25,063 nucleotides of DNA from Flavobacteriales bacterium UBA720 (GTDB lineage: Bacteria; Bacteroidota; Bacteroidia; Flavobacteriales; Weeksellaceae): positions 687 to 25,749 of the forward strand of contig DBLQ01000023.1 in NCBI GenBank assembly GCA_002297505.1, given 5' to 3'. The translations under genes and the position numbers were made by a program. Below the pieces are notes generated by a model. That model was given only the letters and a program-made list of their open reading frames with translations, searched no databases and was not told the origin of the DNA. Below are positions 16,271 through 23,482 of the stretch, in pieces; positions within the stretch are counted from its first letter, which is position 1, and every line of letters begins with the position of its first letter.

Positions 16271-16738
16271 TTAAAATTTTATTACTACCAATGCTTTCTT
16301 GATTTCGGAATACGGAATTTCCTTATCCTCTACCACATCTTCCTTGCCTTTGCCTACCAGCTTCGGACGTCTGTACTCCAAGCGGATCACAATTTTCTCT
16401 TCATCTACATTCACCAGTTCTCCTTCCACTTGAGAATCATCTGCAAGCAAAACATCTATCGACCTGCCAATATTTTTCCTGAACTGTCTCGGCGAGACCA
16501 AAGGCTCGCTGAGCCCTGCCGACATCACCTGAAGACCGAAATCATGTACTTCCCGATCCAGATTAAACTCAACAGCACGGCTGGCATCCAGACAATCCTG
16601 CAGCGATACGCCCTGATCGCCATCCAGGATAACTGTAATATCAGATGAAGGGGAAATCTTGAGGTCTACCAAAAAAAGGTCCGGCCTTGTATCCAGAAAA
16701 TCGTTTACCAAACGTGTTACTTCCGCTTTAAAATCCAT
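16271..16738 (-). CDS. rimP: Ribosome maturation factor RimP
   Basis: Cytoplasmic factor for 30S ribosomal subunit maturation. The 155-residue length is normal for the family. The N-terminal alpha/beta domain contains VILDGDQGVSLQDCLDASRAV and FGLQVMSAGLSEPLVSPRQF, matching the conserved RimP core (ID…GV…DC…SRA…Y.LEVSSPG.(D/E)RPL) with AGLSEPL in place of PGLDRPL. The C-terminal SH3-like domain covers about 90-155 (VDVLLADDSQVEGELVNVDEEKIVIRL in sense; short). It is the first gene of the operon with nusA and infB, which supports the assignment. A promoter with an exact TAnnTTTG box and a leader containing a terminator-like hairpin lie upstream. Confidence 0.95.
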   Translation of the reverse strand: MDFKAEVTRLVNDFLDTRPDLFLVDLKISPSSDITVILDGDQGVSLQDCLDASRAVEFNLDREVHDFGLQVMSAGLSEPLVSPRQFRKNIGRSIDVLLADDSQVEGELVNVDEEKIVIRLEYRRPKLVGKGKEDVVEDKEIPYSEIKKALVVIKF

Positions 16739-16747
16739 AGCATTACA

Positions 16748-16795
16748 TCAAATTACATCTACGAAAAAAGGCATTTCTTGCGAAAGCCTTCCCAT
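16748..16795 (-). other. Possible 15-codon leader ORF before rimP
   Basis: An ATG at 16795 on the minus strand opens a reading frame for MGRLSQEMPFFVDVI that stops 9 bases before the rimP start codon and covers the hairpin at 16768-16790. A 15-codon ORF is easily produced by chance. It is listed only because its position over a terminator-like hairpin resembles an attenuator. No strong ribosome binding site is seen. Confidence 0.2.
16768..16790 (-). promoter_or_regulatory. Terminator-like hairpin in the rimP leader (candidate attenuator)
   Basis: On the minus strand AAGGC-TTTC-GCAA-GAAA-T-GCCTT forms a 9-bp stem with one bulged T. It has a GCAA tetraloop closed by C-G, a stable GNRA class loop. 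Four further T follow the paired ones. It lies between the predicted promoter (16815-16846) and the rimP start. It could act as an attenuator, or as a terminator stopping minus-going transcription from the ugd side; no minus gene lies there, so the first is more likely. Confidence 0.45.
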
Positions 16796-16814
16796 TTTTT
16801 CCGTAAATCTTTTG

Positions 16815-16846
16815 CAAAGATAATTATTTTTTCTTTAATATACAAG
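16815..16846 (-). promoter_or_regulatory. Promoter of the rimP-nusA-infB operon
   Basis: Minus-strand TATCTTTG (16815-16822) matches TAnnTTTG exactly, with CTTG at 16843-16846, 20 bp upstream, as the -33 element. The predicted leader to the rimP ATG is about 70 bases. Confidence 0.6.
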
Positions 16847-16889
16847 AAACCAATTGATTCAATTATAGGAAGCACAAACAATTTTTTCT

Positions 16890-16897
16890 TATTTTTG
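16890..16897 (+). promoter_or_regulatory. -7 box (TATTTTTG) for the surface-glycan operon
   Basis: TATTTTTG matches TAnnTTTG and ends 24 bases before the GTG start of ugd. The -33 position lacks a clear TTTG. It is divergent from the rimP promoter, with about 70 bp between the two -7 boxes. Confidence 0.5.
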
Positions 16898-16921
16898 CCT
16901 GAATTTTAAAACCTATTCTTT

Positions 16922-18088
16922 GTGAATATTACAATTGTCGGAACCGGATATGTCGGCCTGTCCAATGCTGTTCTTCTGGCGCAGCATCATGATGTCATCG
17001 CTTTAGATATCATTCCGGAGAAGGTAGAAATGCTTAACAACAAGCAATCTCCCATCGACGACCACGAAATTACGGAATTTCTACAAACTAAGGATCTCCG
17101 CCTGAAAGCTAGTCTTGACAAAGAGACCGCTTACAAAAATGCAGATTTTGTAATTGTTGCAACGCCAACGGATTATGACCCTGCTACCAACTACTTCGAC
17201 ACCAGCAGTGTTGAAAATGTGATCAAAGAGGTTAAAGCAAACAATCCCAACGCAGTAGTGATTGTCAAATCAACGGTCCCTGTTGGTTTCACAGAAAATC
17301 TAAAGAAAGAGTTAGATTTTGACAATATTATATTTTCTCCCGAATTTTTGAGAGAAGGCAAAGCGTTATACGATAATCTCTATCCATCAAGAATCATCAT
17401 TGGAGAGCAAAGTGAGCGGGCAACGGTTTTTGCAAATCTTCTGAAAGAAGGAGCCATCAAAAAAGACATCCCAACGCTCTTCACCAATGGAACAGAGGCG
17501 GAGGCTATCAAATTATTTTCAAACACCTATCTGGCGATGCGTGTGGCTTACTTCAATGAGCTGGACAGTTATTCCCAAATACACGGATTGGACAGCCGCC
17601 AAATTATAGAAGGTGTAGGGCTGGACCCAAGAATTGGTTCTCATTACAACAATCCTTCTTTTGGATATGGCGGTTATTGCCTTCCAAAAGATACCAAACA
17701 ATTGCTAGCCAATTATAACTCGGTGCCTAACAATCTTATCCAGGCTATTGTAGATGCCAACCGTACCAGAAAAGATTTTATTGCCGATTCCATTTTGGAA
17801 AAAAAGCCAAAGAAAGTTGGCGTTTATCGCTTAATTATGAAATCCGGATCAGATAATTTCCGGGCATCCGCGATACAGGGCATTATGAAAAGGATCAAGG
17901 CCAAAGGTGTAGAAGTGGTTGTTTATGAACCCGTTCTGAAAGAAGACTCTTTTTTCGGCTCAAAGGTATCTCGTGATCTGGAGGCCTTTAAACAAGAATG
18001 TGACATTATCATTTCCAACCGGAAAACACCGGAACTGGAAGACGTCAGAGAAAAAGTATATACCAGAGATTTATTCGGAAACGATTAA
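16922..18088 (+). CDS. ugd: UDP-glucose 6-dehydrogenase
   Basis: NAD-dependent oxidation of UDP-glucose to UDP-glucuronate in the cytoplasm, a precursor for surface polysaccharides. It has 388 residues, the same length as the Escherichia coli Ugd as I remember it. The Rossmann motif GTGYVGLS is at 7-14, KSTVPVGFT at 116-124 and PEFLREGKALYDN at 140-152. EAIKLFSNTYLAMRVAYFNE lies around 193-213, and the catalytic Cys253 in GYGGYCLPKDT. The start codon is GTG; it is chosen because the N-terminus MNITIVGTGYVG aligns with the family and no in-frame ATG lies nearby. Large blocks look nearly identical to the enterobacterial short-form enzyme, an unusually close match for a flavobacterium, judged from memory. 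It is the first gene of the plus-strand operon, 32 bp before rmlB. Confidence 0.96.
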   Translation: MNITIVGTGYVGLSNAVLLAQHHDVIALDIIPEKVEMLNNKQSPIDDHEITEFLQTKDLRLKASLDKETAYKNADFVIVATPTDYDPATNYFDTSSVENVIKEVKANNPNAVVIVKSTVPVGFTENLKKELDFDNIIFSPEFLREGKALYDNLYPSRIIIGEQSERATVFANLLKEGAIKKDIPTLFTNGTEAEAIKLFSNTYLAMRVAYFNELDSYSQIHGLDSRQIIEGVGLDPRIGSHYNNPSFGYGGYCLPKDTKQLLANYNSVPNNLIQAIVDANRTRKDFIADSILEKKPKKVGVYRLIMKSGSDNFRASAIQGIMKRIKAKGVEVVVYEPVLKEDSFFGSKVSRDLEAFKQECDIIISNRKTPELEDVREKVYTRDLFGND

Positions 18089-18120
18089 AAAAACTAATCA
18101 AATTTTTATAAAAAACATTT

Positions 18121-19200
18121 ATGAAAAATATCATCATCACCGGAGGAGCCGGTTTCATAGGTTCTCACGTGGTTAGAGAATTTGTAAAAAACAATCCAGA
18201 TTCTAAAATCATCAATCTTGATGCTTTAACTTACGCTGGAAATCTTGAGAATCTGAAAGACATCGAAAACGAAGCTAATTACGTTTTCGAAAAAGCAGAT
18301 ATTACAAAACCGGAAGAACTTAGAAAAGTTTTTGAAAAGTACAATCCGGACGCTGTTGTTCATTTGGCGGCTGAAAGTCACGTAGACAGAAGCATCACAG
18401 ATCCTAATGCTTTTATTAATACAAACGTTAACGGAACAGCCAATCTTCTGAATCTGTGTATCGAATTCTGGACTTTGAACCCGGACCATACCCACGGAAG
18501 ATTCCCGAACGAACCTAGAAAAAACCTATTCTACCACGTGTCTACTGACGAAGTTTATGGTAGTCTTGGTGAAACCGGTTTCTTTTTGGAGACCACACCC
18601 TACGATCCACAATCTCCGTATTCCGCATCCAAAGCCGCTTCTGACCATTTGGTAAGAGCTTATGGAAATACTTACGGAATGCCATTTATTCTGTCTAATT
18701 GTTCCAACAATTATGGCCCGAATCACTTCCCAGAGAAATTGATTCCACTTTGCATTTCCAATATTCTGAACGAAAAACCATTGCCAATCTACGGTGACGG
18801 AAAGTATACAAGAGACTGGTTATTTGTTATTGATCACGCCAAGGCCATTCATCAGATTTTCAACGAGGCGAAGACTGGCGAAACTTATAACATCGGCGGA
18901 TTCAACGAGTGGCAGAATATTGATCTGGTTAAAGAACTGATCAAACAATTGGACGCAAAATTAGGAAAACCAGCGGGTTATTCGGAAAAGTTGATTACTT
19001 ACGTGAAGGACAGACCTGGTCACGACAAACGTTACGCCATTGATGCTTCGAAACTGAATAAAGATCTGGGCTGGAAACCGTCTGTAACCTTTGAAGAAGG
19101 ATTGGGAAAAACAATCGATTGGTTCCTGGACAACAAAGAATGGCTGGACAATGTAACTTCCGGCGACTATCAAAAATACTACGAAAGTCAATATTCATAA
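18121..19200 (+). CDS. rmlB: dTDP-glucose 4,6-dehydratase
   Basis: Converts dTDP-glucose to dTDP-4-keto-6-deoxyglucose, the branch-point intermediate of most dTDP-deoxysugars. It is an extended short-chain dehydrogenase of 359 residues. The NAD-binding motif GGAGFIGSH is at 8-16 and HLAAESHVDRS at 81-91. The catalytic STDEVYG is at 141-147, with Asp143 and Glu144 as expected, and Y167-x-x-x-K171 lies in YSASKAASDH. SNNYGPNHFPEKLIPL follows, then the nucleotide-binding region YGDGKYTRDWLFVIDHAKAI. An insert of about 15 residues before FYHVSTDEVYG (around 117-134) is seen also in some other Bacteroidota enzymes. Its 18-bp spacing to rmlA indicates translational coupling in one transcript. Downstream genes point to a 3-amino sugar rather than rhamnose as its end product. 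Confidence 0.97.
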   Translation: MKNIIITGGAGFIGSHVVREFVKNNPDSKIINLDALTYAGNLENLKDIENEANYVFEKADITKPEELRKVFEKYNPDAVVHLAAESHVDRSITDPNAFINTNVNGTANLLNLCIEFWTLNPDHTHGRFPNEPRKNLFYHVSTDEVYGSLGETGFFLETTPYDPQSPYSASKAASDHLVRAYGNTYGMPFILSNCSNNYGPNHFPEKLIPLCISNILNEKPLPIYGDGKYTRDWLFVIDHAKAIHQIFNEAKTGETYNIGGFNEWQNIDLVKELIKQLDAKLGKPAGYSEKLITYVKDRPGHDKRYAIDASKLNKDLGWKPSVTFEEGLGKTIDWFLDNKEWLDNVTSGDYQKYYESQYS

Positions 19201-19218
19201 ACACAAACTGATACCAAA

Positions 19219-20079
19219 ATGAAAGGAATAATTCTCGCCGGAGGTTCCGGAACAAGACTTTATCCGCTGACAATTGCTGTGAGCAAGCAGCTGATGCCGG
19301 TTTATGACAAGCCGATGATCTATTACCCGCTGTCAACATTGTTGCTGGCCGGGATCAAAGATATTTTGATCATCACCACACCACACGACCAGGAAGGTTT
19401 TATCAAACTGTTGGGAGATGGCTCTCAGATTGGTTGCAATATCCAATATAAAGTCCAGCCGAGTCCGGATGGATTGGCACAGGCTTTTATTCTGGGTGAT
19501 GAGTTCATCGGGAACGATGCAGCAGCGCTGGTTTTAGGTGACAATATTTTCTACGGTTCCGAAATGGGAACATTGTTGAAAAACAAAACCAACCCGGAGG
19601 GCGGTGTGGTCTTCGCCTACCATGTTTCTGATCCGGAAAGATACGGCGTGGTAGAATTTGATGGTGATTTTAAAGCACTGTCCATCGAAGAAAAACCTGT
19701 GGAACCCAAATCAAACTACGCTGTTCCAGGTCTATATTTTTATGATAATGATGTTGTAGAAATTGCCAAAAATATCCAACCTTCTCCACGAGGAGAGCTG
19801 GAAATCACCGATGTGAACAATGTTTACCTCAGCCAGGGCAAACTGGAAGTTGGTGTATTGGACAGAGGAACGGCTTGGCTGGACACCGGAACTTTCGATT
19901 CTCTTCAGGACGCTTCAGAATTTGTGAGCGTGATCGAAAAGAGACAAGGTTTCAAAATCGGATGTATTGAGGAGATTGCGTTCAGAAATAAGTTCATCAA
20001 TGAAGAAAAGCTTCTGGAAACAGCGGCAAAATATGGTAAAAGCGGGTATGGAGAATACCTGAAAAACCTGATCAAATAA
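19219..20079 (+). CDS. rmlA: Glucose-1-phosphate thymidylyltransferase
   Basis: Joins dTTP and glucose-1-phosphate to dTDP-glucose, the first committed step to dTDP-deoxysugars. It is 286 residues, within the usual 285-295. Motifs seen are the nucleotide-binding loop LAGGSGTRLYPLT at 6-18, KQLMPVYDKPMIYYPLS, QPSPDGLAQAF, LGDNIFYG and the later EEKPVEPKSNYAVPGLYFYD. RGELEITDVN and GTAWLDTGTFDSL also belong to the family. RmlA enzymes are often feedback-inhibited by the dTDP-sugar end product; whether this holds here is unknown. It lies 18 bp after rmlB and 18 bp before the permease gene. Confidence 0.97.
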   Translation: MKGIILAGGSGTRLYPLTIAVSKQLMPVYDKPMIYYPLSTLLLAGIKDILIITTPHDQEGFIKLLGDGSQIGCNIQYKVQPSPDGLAQAFILGDEFIGNDAAALVLGDNIFYGSEMGTLLKNKTNPEGGVVFAYHVSDPERYGVVEFDGDFKALSIEEKPVEPKSNYAVPGLYFYDNDVVEIAKNIQPSPRGELEITDVNNVYLSQGKLEVGVLDRGTAWLDTGTFDSLQDASEFVSVIEKRQGFKIGCIEEIAFRNKFINEEKLLETAAKYGKSGYGEYLKNLIK

Positions 20080-20097
20080 ACTTAAACACAAGCACAG

Positions 20098-20949
20098 ATG
20101 AGTGATGACTATAAGCAACAATGGACGGAAACCATAGAATCCAATCATTCTCTTTTTGATCTTAATCTGAAAGAGGTTTGGCGCTACAGAGATCTCGCTT
20201 ACATGTTTGTAAAGCGTGATTTTGTTTCCAGTTTCAAGCAAACAATCTTAGGACCGGTTTGGTTTTTCATCAATCCGATTTTTACGACCATTGTATACAT
20301 TGTGGTTTTTGGGAATATCGCAAAGCTGTCTACGGACGGCGCTCCAAAAATCCTGTTCTATCTTGCGGGCATTACTTTATGGAATTATTTTTCGTCCTGC
20401 CTCACTGCGACCTCTAATGTCTTCACCACCAATGCGGGAATATTTGGCAAAGTTTATTTTCCAAGACTGATTATGCCGATATCCATTGTACTGTCCAACT
20501 TAATGCGCTTCGGCGTCCAGATGGGACTTTTCCTGATTGTTTTTTTTTATTACCTATTCAAAGGAGAAGTGCAACCTAACTGGTGGATTCTCGCTACACC
20601 TTTTTTAATTATTTTAATGGCAGTTTTTGCTCTGGGAATGGGCATGATATTTTCCTCATTAACAACCAAATACCGTGATCTGCAAATGCTGCTGACCTTC
20701 GGTATCAGTCTGTACATGTACGCCACGCCAGTCATCTATCCGGCTTCCAGTCTGAAGGGTATTTTCAAAACCATTGCTTTTTATAATCCGCTGACGGGGA
20801 TTTTCGAGTGTTTCAAATATGCCTGGCTTGGCGTTGGAGATTTTAATGCTAACATGTTAATGATAAGCACTTTTCTTATTTTTTTAATACTCGCAATAGG
20901 TACTGTGATCTTCAATAAAGTGGAAAAAGGCTTTATGGATACTGTTTAA
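20098..20949 (+). CDS. wzm: Polysaccharide ABC transporter permease (Wzm-like)
   Basis: Inner-membrane half of an ABC exporter that moves a lipid-linked glycan from cytoplasm to periplasm. It has 283 residues with about six hydrophobic segments at roughly 54-72, 86-104, 125-153, 163-187, 196-214 and 253-272. A cytoplasmic N-terminal stretch contains the family pattern LKEVWRYRDLAYMFVKRDF and YKQTILGPVW-like FKQTILGPVWFF. Other ABC-2 landmarks are GKVYFPRLIMPIS and KYRDLQMLLTFGISLYMYATPVIYP (given as family pattern KYRDLQ…PVIYP). The next gene is the matching ATPase 14 bp downstream, which together with rml and aminosugar genes indicates O-antigen, capsule or S-layer glycan export. The symbol is by family and context. 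Confidence 0.92.
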   Translation: MSDDYKQQWTETIESNHSLFDLNLKEVWRYRDLAYMFVKRDFVSSFKQTILGPVWFFINPIFTTIVYIVVFGNIAKLSTDGAPKILFYLAGITLWNYFSSCLTATSNVFTTNAGIFGKVYFPRLIMPISIVLSNLMRFGVQMGLFLIVFFYYLFKGEVQPNWWILATPFLIILMAVFALGMGMIFSSLTTKYRDLQMLLTFGISLYMYATPVIYPASSLKGIFKTIAFYNPLTGIFECFKYAWLGVGDFNANMLMISTFLIFLILAIGTVIFNKVEKGFMDTV

Positions 20950-20963
20950 TTTAAAATTAAAAG

Positions 20964-22220
20964 ATGGCATTAGCGTTAAAAGCTGAAAATATAGCAAAAC
21001 AATACCGTCTGGGACAGGTTGGGACCGGCTCGCTTTCTCATGACCTTAACCGTTTCTGGCACCAGATCCGGGGTAAAGAAGATCCTTATCTGAAAATTGG
21101 AGAATCCAACGACAGAACCCAAAAGGGAGAAAGTGATTATGTATGGTCTCTGCGGGACATTAACTTTGAGATAGAACAAGGCGATGCCGTAGGAATTATC
21201 GGACGAAATGGCGCCGGAAAATCCACCTTATTGAAACTTTTAAGTAAAGTTACGAAGCCAACGACCGGAAGAATACTGACCAACGGGAGAATTGCATCAT
21301 TGCTGGAAGTAGGAACAGGCTTCCATCCGGAAATGACCGGCCGGGAAAACGTATTCCTCAACGGTGCCATCCTTGGCATGACGAGAAAAGAGATTGCCCG
21401 GAAGTTTGACGAGATCGTTGCATTTTCCGGTGTAGAGCGGTATATAGATACTCCTGTAAAGCGCTATTCCTCCGGGATGTATGTGCGCCTGGCCTTCGCA
21501 GTGGCGGCCCATCTGGAATCAGAAATATTGATTGTGGATGAAGTTCTGGCCGTAGGTGATGCCGAATTCCAGAAAAAGTGCCTCGGAAAGATGGGCGATG
21601 TAAGTAAGGGAGAAGGCAGAACAGTGTTGTTTGTGAGTCATAATATGACCGCTGTTAAGGAATTATGCAACAATGGTATCTTATTAAGTCAGGGACAATT
21701 ATTATACACAGGCGGTATTGCAGATACCGTGGCAGAGTATCAGAAAAACAATGAGAAAAGAAGTTCTTATATGGACAATGGCGATCCGGCAGAAATCATC
21801 GGAAATGAGAACATCAGAATTCTGGAATTCACCGTATTACCTGCCAATGGGAAATTTTTAGACATAGAATCCGGAGCCCGTGTGAAACTTCGTTTTTTTA
21901 ATTATAAGGAAGATATCAATCTGGATGCAACGTTTGAATTAAGGACATATGAAGAAAATGTGGTATTCCATACAGGCGCGCTGATCACAACCAATAATGA
22001 CTCGAAAAGAAAGGAATATACTGTCGAGTTCGAACTACCTCAAAACCTTTTGAACGCGGGAAATTACTATTTCAAACTTATTTTTGGAGAAAATCAGAGG
22101 ACGGCTTTATTCATAGCGAATGAGATTGTCGGTTTCGAAGTAGAGAATATAAAGATAGGTAAAAACATGAGAATTTTACCTGGTGTCATAAGACCGGATT
22201 TTGATTATAAAATATCTTGA
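20964..22220 (+). CDS. wzt: Polysaccharide ABC transporter ATPase with C-terminal glycan-binding domain (Wzt-like)
   Basis: ATPase partner of the Wzm-like permease, 418 residues. The nucleotide-binding domain covers about 1-265. It has Walker A GRNGAGKST at 80-88, signature RYSSGMYVRLA at 167-177, Walker B ILIVDEVLAVGD at 188-199 and switch His226 in FVSHN. An insert of about 25 residues between the N-terminal strand and the core (around 20-58) is common in Wzt. The C-terminal domain (about 280-418) is a beta-rich Wzt_C-type fold (FLDIESGARVKLRFFNYKED, NAGNYYFKLIFGE). In characterised O-antigen systems (E. coli O8/O9a) this domain binds the modified non-reducing end of the polymer and gates export. 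Its presence suggests the exported chain has a recognised terminal modification. It is nearly contiguous with the ketoisomerase gene. Confidence 0.93.
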   Translation: MALALKAENIAKQYRLGQVGTGSLSHDLNRFWHQIRGKEDPYLKIGESNDRTQKGESDYVWSLRDINFEIEQGDAVGIIGRNGAGKSTLLKLLSKVTKPTTGRILTNGRIASLLEVGTGFHPEMTGRENVFLNGAILGMTRKEIARKFDEIVAFSGVERYIDTPVKRYSSGMYVRLAFAVAAHLESEILIVDEVLAVGDAEFQKKCLGKMGDVSKGEGRTVLFVSHNMTAVKELCNNGILLSQGQLLYTGGIADTVAEYQKNNEKRSSYMDNGDPAEIIGNENIRILEFTVLPANGKFLDIESGARVKLRFFNYKEDINLDATFELRTYEENVVFHTGALITTNNDSKRKEYTVEFELPQNLLNAGNYYFKLIFGENQRTALFIANEIVGFEVENIKIGKNMRILPGVIRPDFDYKIS

Positions 22221-22221
22221 A

Positions 22222-22626
22222 ATGTTAAAAGAGCCTCATATTATTAAGTTTGACAAAATCGGATCCTCACAATTGGGTTTTATAACCGTTGCTGAGTATC
22301 CGCAGAATATACCTTTCGAGGTAAAACGTGTTTATTGGACATATTACACTCCTCAGGATGTGACACGCGGCGGACATGCGCATAAACAACTAGAACAGCT
22401 CATTTTCGCTGTATCTGGAACTATAGAATTCAACACTGAAGACCTGGATGGCAACCAGCAGCATTTCATCCTTGACAGTCCTTCAACGGGTATCTATATT
22501 CCTAAGCTAATTTGGCGGGATATCCGGTTTTCTCATAATGCCGTTTTGCTCTGTCTGGCTTCGGAACAGTTTATAGAAGAGGATTATATCCGCAATTATG
22601 AAGATTTCAAATCATTTTCAAAATAA
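22222..22626 (+). CDS. fdtA: dTDP-4-keto-6-deoxyglucose 3,4-ketoisomerase (FdtA/QdtA family)
   Basis: Small cupin enzyme that moves the keto group of dTDP-4-keto-6-deoxyglucose from C4 to C3, preparing it for 3-amination. It has 134 residues from the ATG at 22222, one base after the wzt stop; a TTG seven codons upstream inside wzt is less likely. Family features are IPFEVKRVYW, the metal-independent active-site pair in RGGHAHKQLEQL (His52 and His54), and LDSPSTGIYIPKLIWRDI, then LLCLASEQFIEEDYIRNYEDF. The commoner motif is RGFHAHK, and here Phe is replaced by Gly. FdtA yields the galacto (Fuc3N) product and QdtA the gluco (Qui3N) product; I cannot decide between them from sequence alone, so the symbol is provisional. 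The adjacent acyltransferase and aminotransferase genes strongly support the pathway. Confidence 0.85.
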   Translation: MLKEPHIIKFDKIGSSQLGFITVAEYPQNIPFEVKRVYWTYYTPQDVTRGGHAHKQLEQLIFAVSGTIEFNTEDLDGNQQHFILDSPSTGIYIPKLIWRDIRFSHNAVLLCLASEQFIEEDYIRNYEDFKSFSK

Positions 22627-22641
22627 CTAAAAAGCACACAG

Positions 22642-23421
22642 ATGAAATTCAACAACAGAAATGTTTATATAAGTCCTAAAGCCAAACTGGGCAGCAATGT
22701 GAAAATCGGAGATAATACAGTCATCTATGATAATGTTACTATAGGCGATAATTCTATTATTGCAAACGACTGCATCATTGGTGAGCCTCAGAATGATTAT
22801 TATTTTAAGGAAAATTATGAAAATCCACCAACCATTATTGGGGAAAATGCCTTGATCCGCAGCCATACAATAATCTATTCCGATTCTATTTTTGGAAAAA
22901 ATTTTTCCACTGGTCACAGAGTAACAATCCGCGAGAAATCTAAATTTGGTAATAATTGTCGTTTAGGAACTGTAACTGACATCCAAGGTTATGTAGAATT
23001 TGGGGACAATTGCTGGCTACACAGTAACGTCCATATAGGTCAGCAATCCACGATTGGTAATTTTGTTTTTATTTATCCATATGTTGTGCTTACCAACGAT
23101 CCCACGCCACCATCAGACATCTGTGTAGGTGCTACCATTGGCGATTTTTCTCAAATTGCTGTGGGAACAGTTCTCCTGCCTTCAACAGAAATTGGAAAGC
23201 ATTGTTTGGTAGGTGCCCAATCTCTGGTAGGTGGAAAATATGAAGATTATTCCTTAATCATTGGCAATCCGGGAAAGAGAATCAAAGACGTGAGAGAGCT
23301 CAAATCTAGAGAGACTGGTGCATCCCATTATCCCTGGCCATATAACTTTTCCAGAAATATGCCTTGGGAAGAAGAAGGCTTCAACTCATGGAAACTAAAA
23401 AATAATTACGAAAACGACTAA
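22642..23421 (+). CDS. fdtC: Hexapeptide-repeat acyltransferase, probable dTDP-3-amino-sugar N-acetyltransferase
   Basis: Left-handed beta-helix acyltransferase of 259 residues. Hexapeptide repeats [LIV]-G-x-x-x-x run from about 10 to 210 (KLGSNVKIGDNTVIYDNVTI, then CIIGEPQND, FGNNCRLGTV and IGQQSTIGNFVFI). LVGGKYEDYSLIIGNPGKRI is the usual nucleotide-sugar-enzyme end of such helices. A proline/aromatic-rich tail follows (HYPWPYNFSRNMPWEEEGF). VVLTNDPTPPS resembles the loop of sugar N-acyltransferases. Placed between the ketoisomerase and the aminotransferase, it probably acetylates the 3-amino group of dTDP-Fuc3N or dTDP-Qui3N. The acyl group is not shown by sequence; related enzymes use acetyl-CoA but some use other acyl donors. 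It lies 15 bp after the ketoisomerase. Confidence 0.78.
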   Translation: MKFNNRNVYISPKAKLGSNVKIGDNTVIYDNVTIGDNSIIANDCIIGEPQNDYYFKENYENPPTIIGENALIRSHTIIYSDSIFGKNFSTGHRVTIREKSKFGNNCRLGTVTDIQGYVEFGDNCWLHSNVHIGQQSTIGNFVFIYPYVVLTNDPTPPSDICVGATIGDFSQIAVGTVLLPSTEIGKHCLVGAQSLVGGKYEDYSLIIGNPGKRIKDVRELKSRETGASHYPWPYNFSRNMPWEEEGFNSWKLKNNYEND

Positions 23422-23482
23422 TTCTAAGGAATTAATCAGCTTTAAAGTTCATTTGTAATCTTTCTCAATTAAAAATACATTA

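Noticed and set aside
22201..22221. TTG start seven codons upstream for the ketoisomerase
   Set aside because: It lies inside wzt, and the ATG at 22222 directly after the wzt stop gives the family-like N-terminus.
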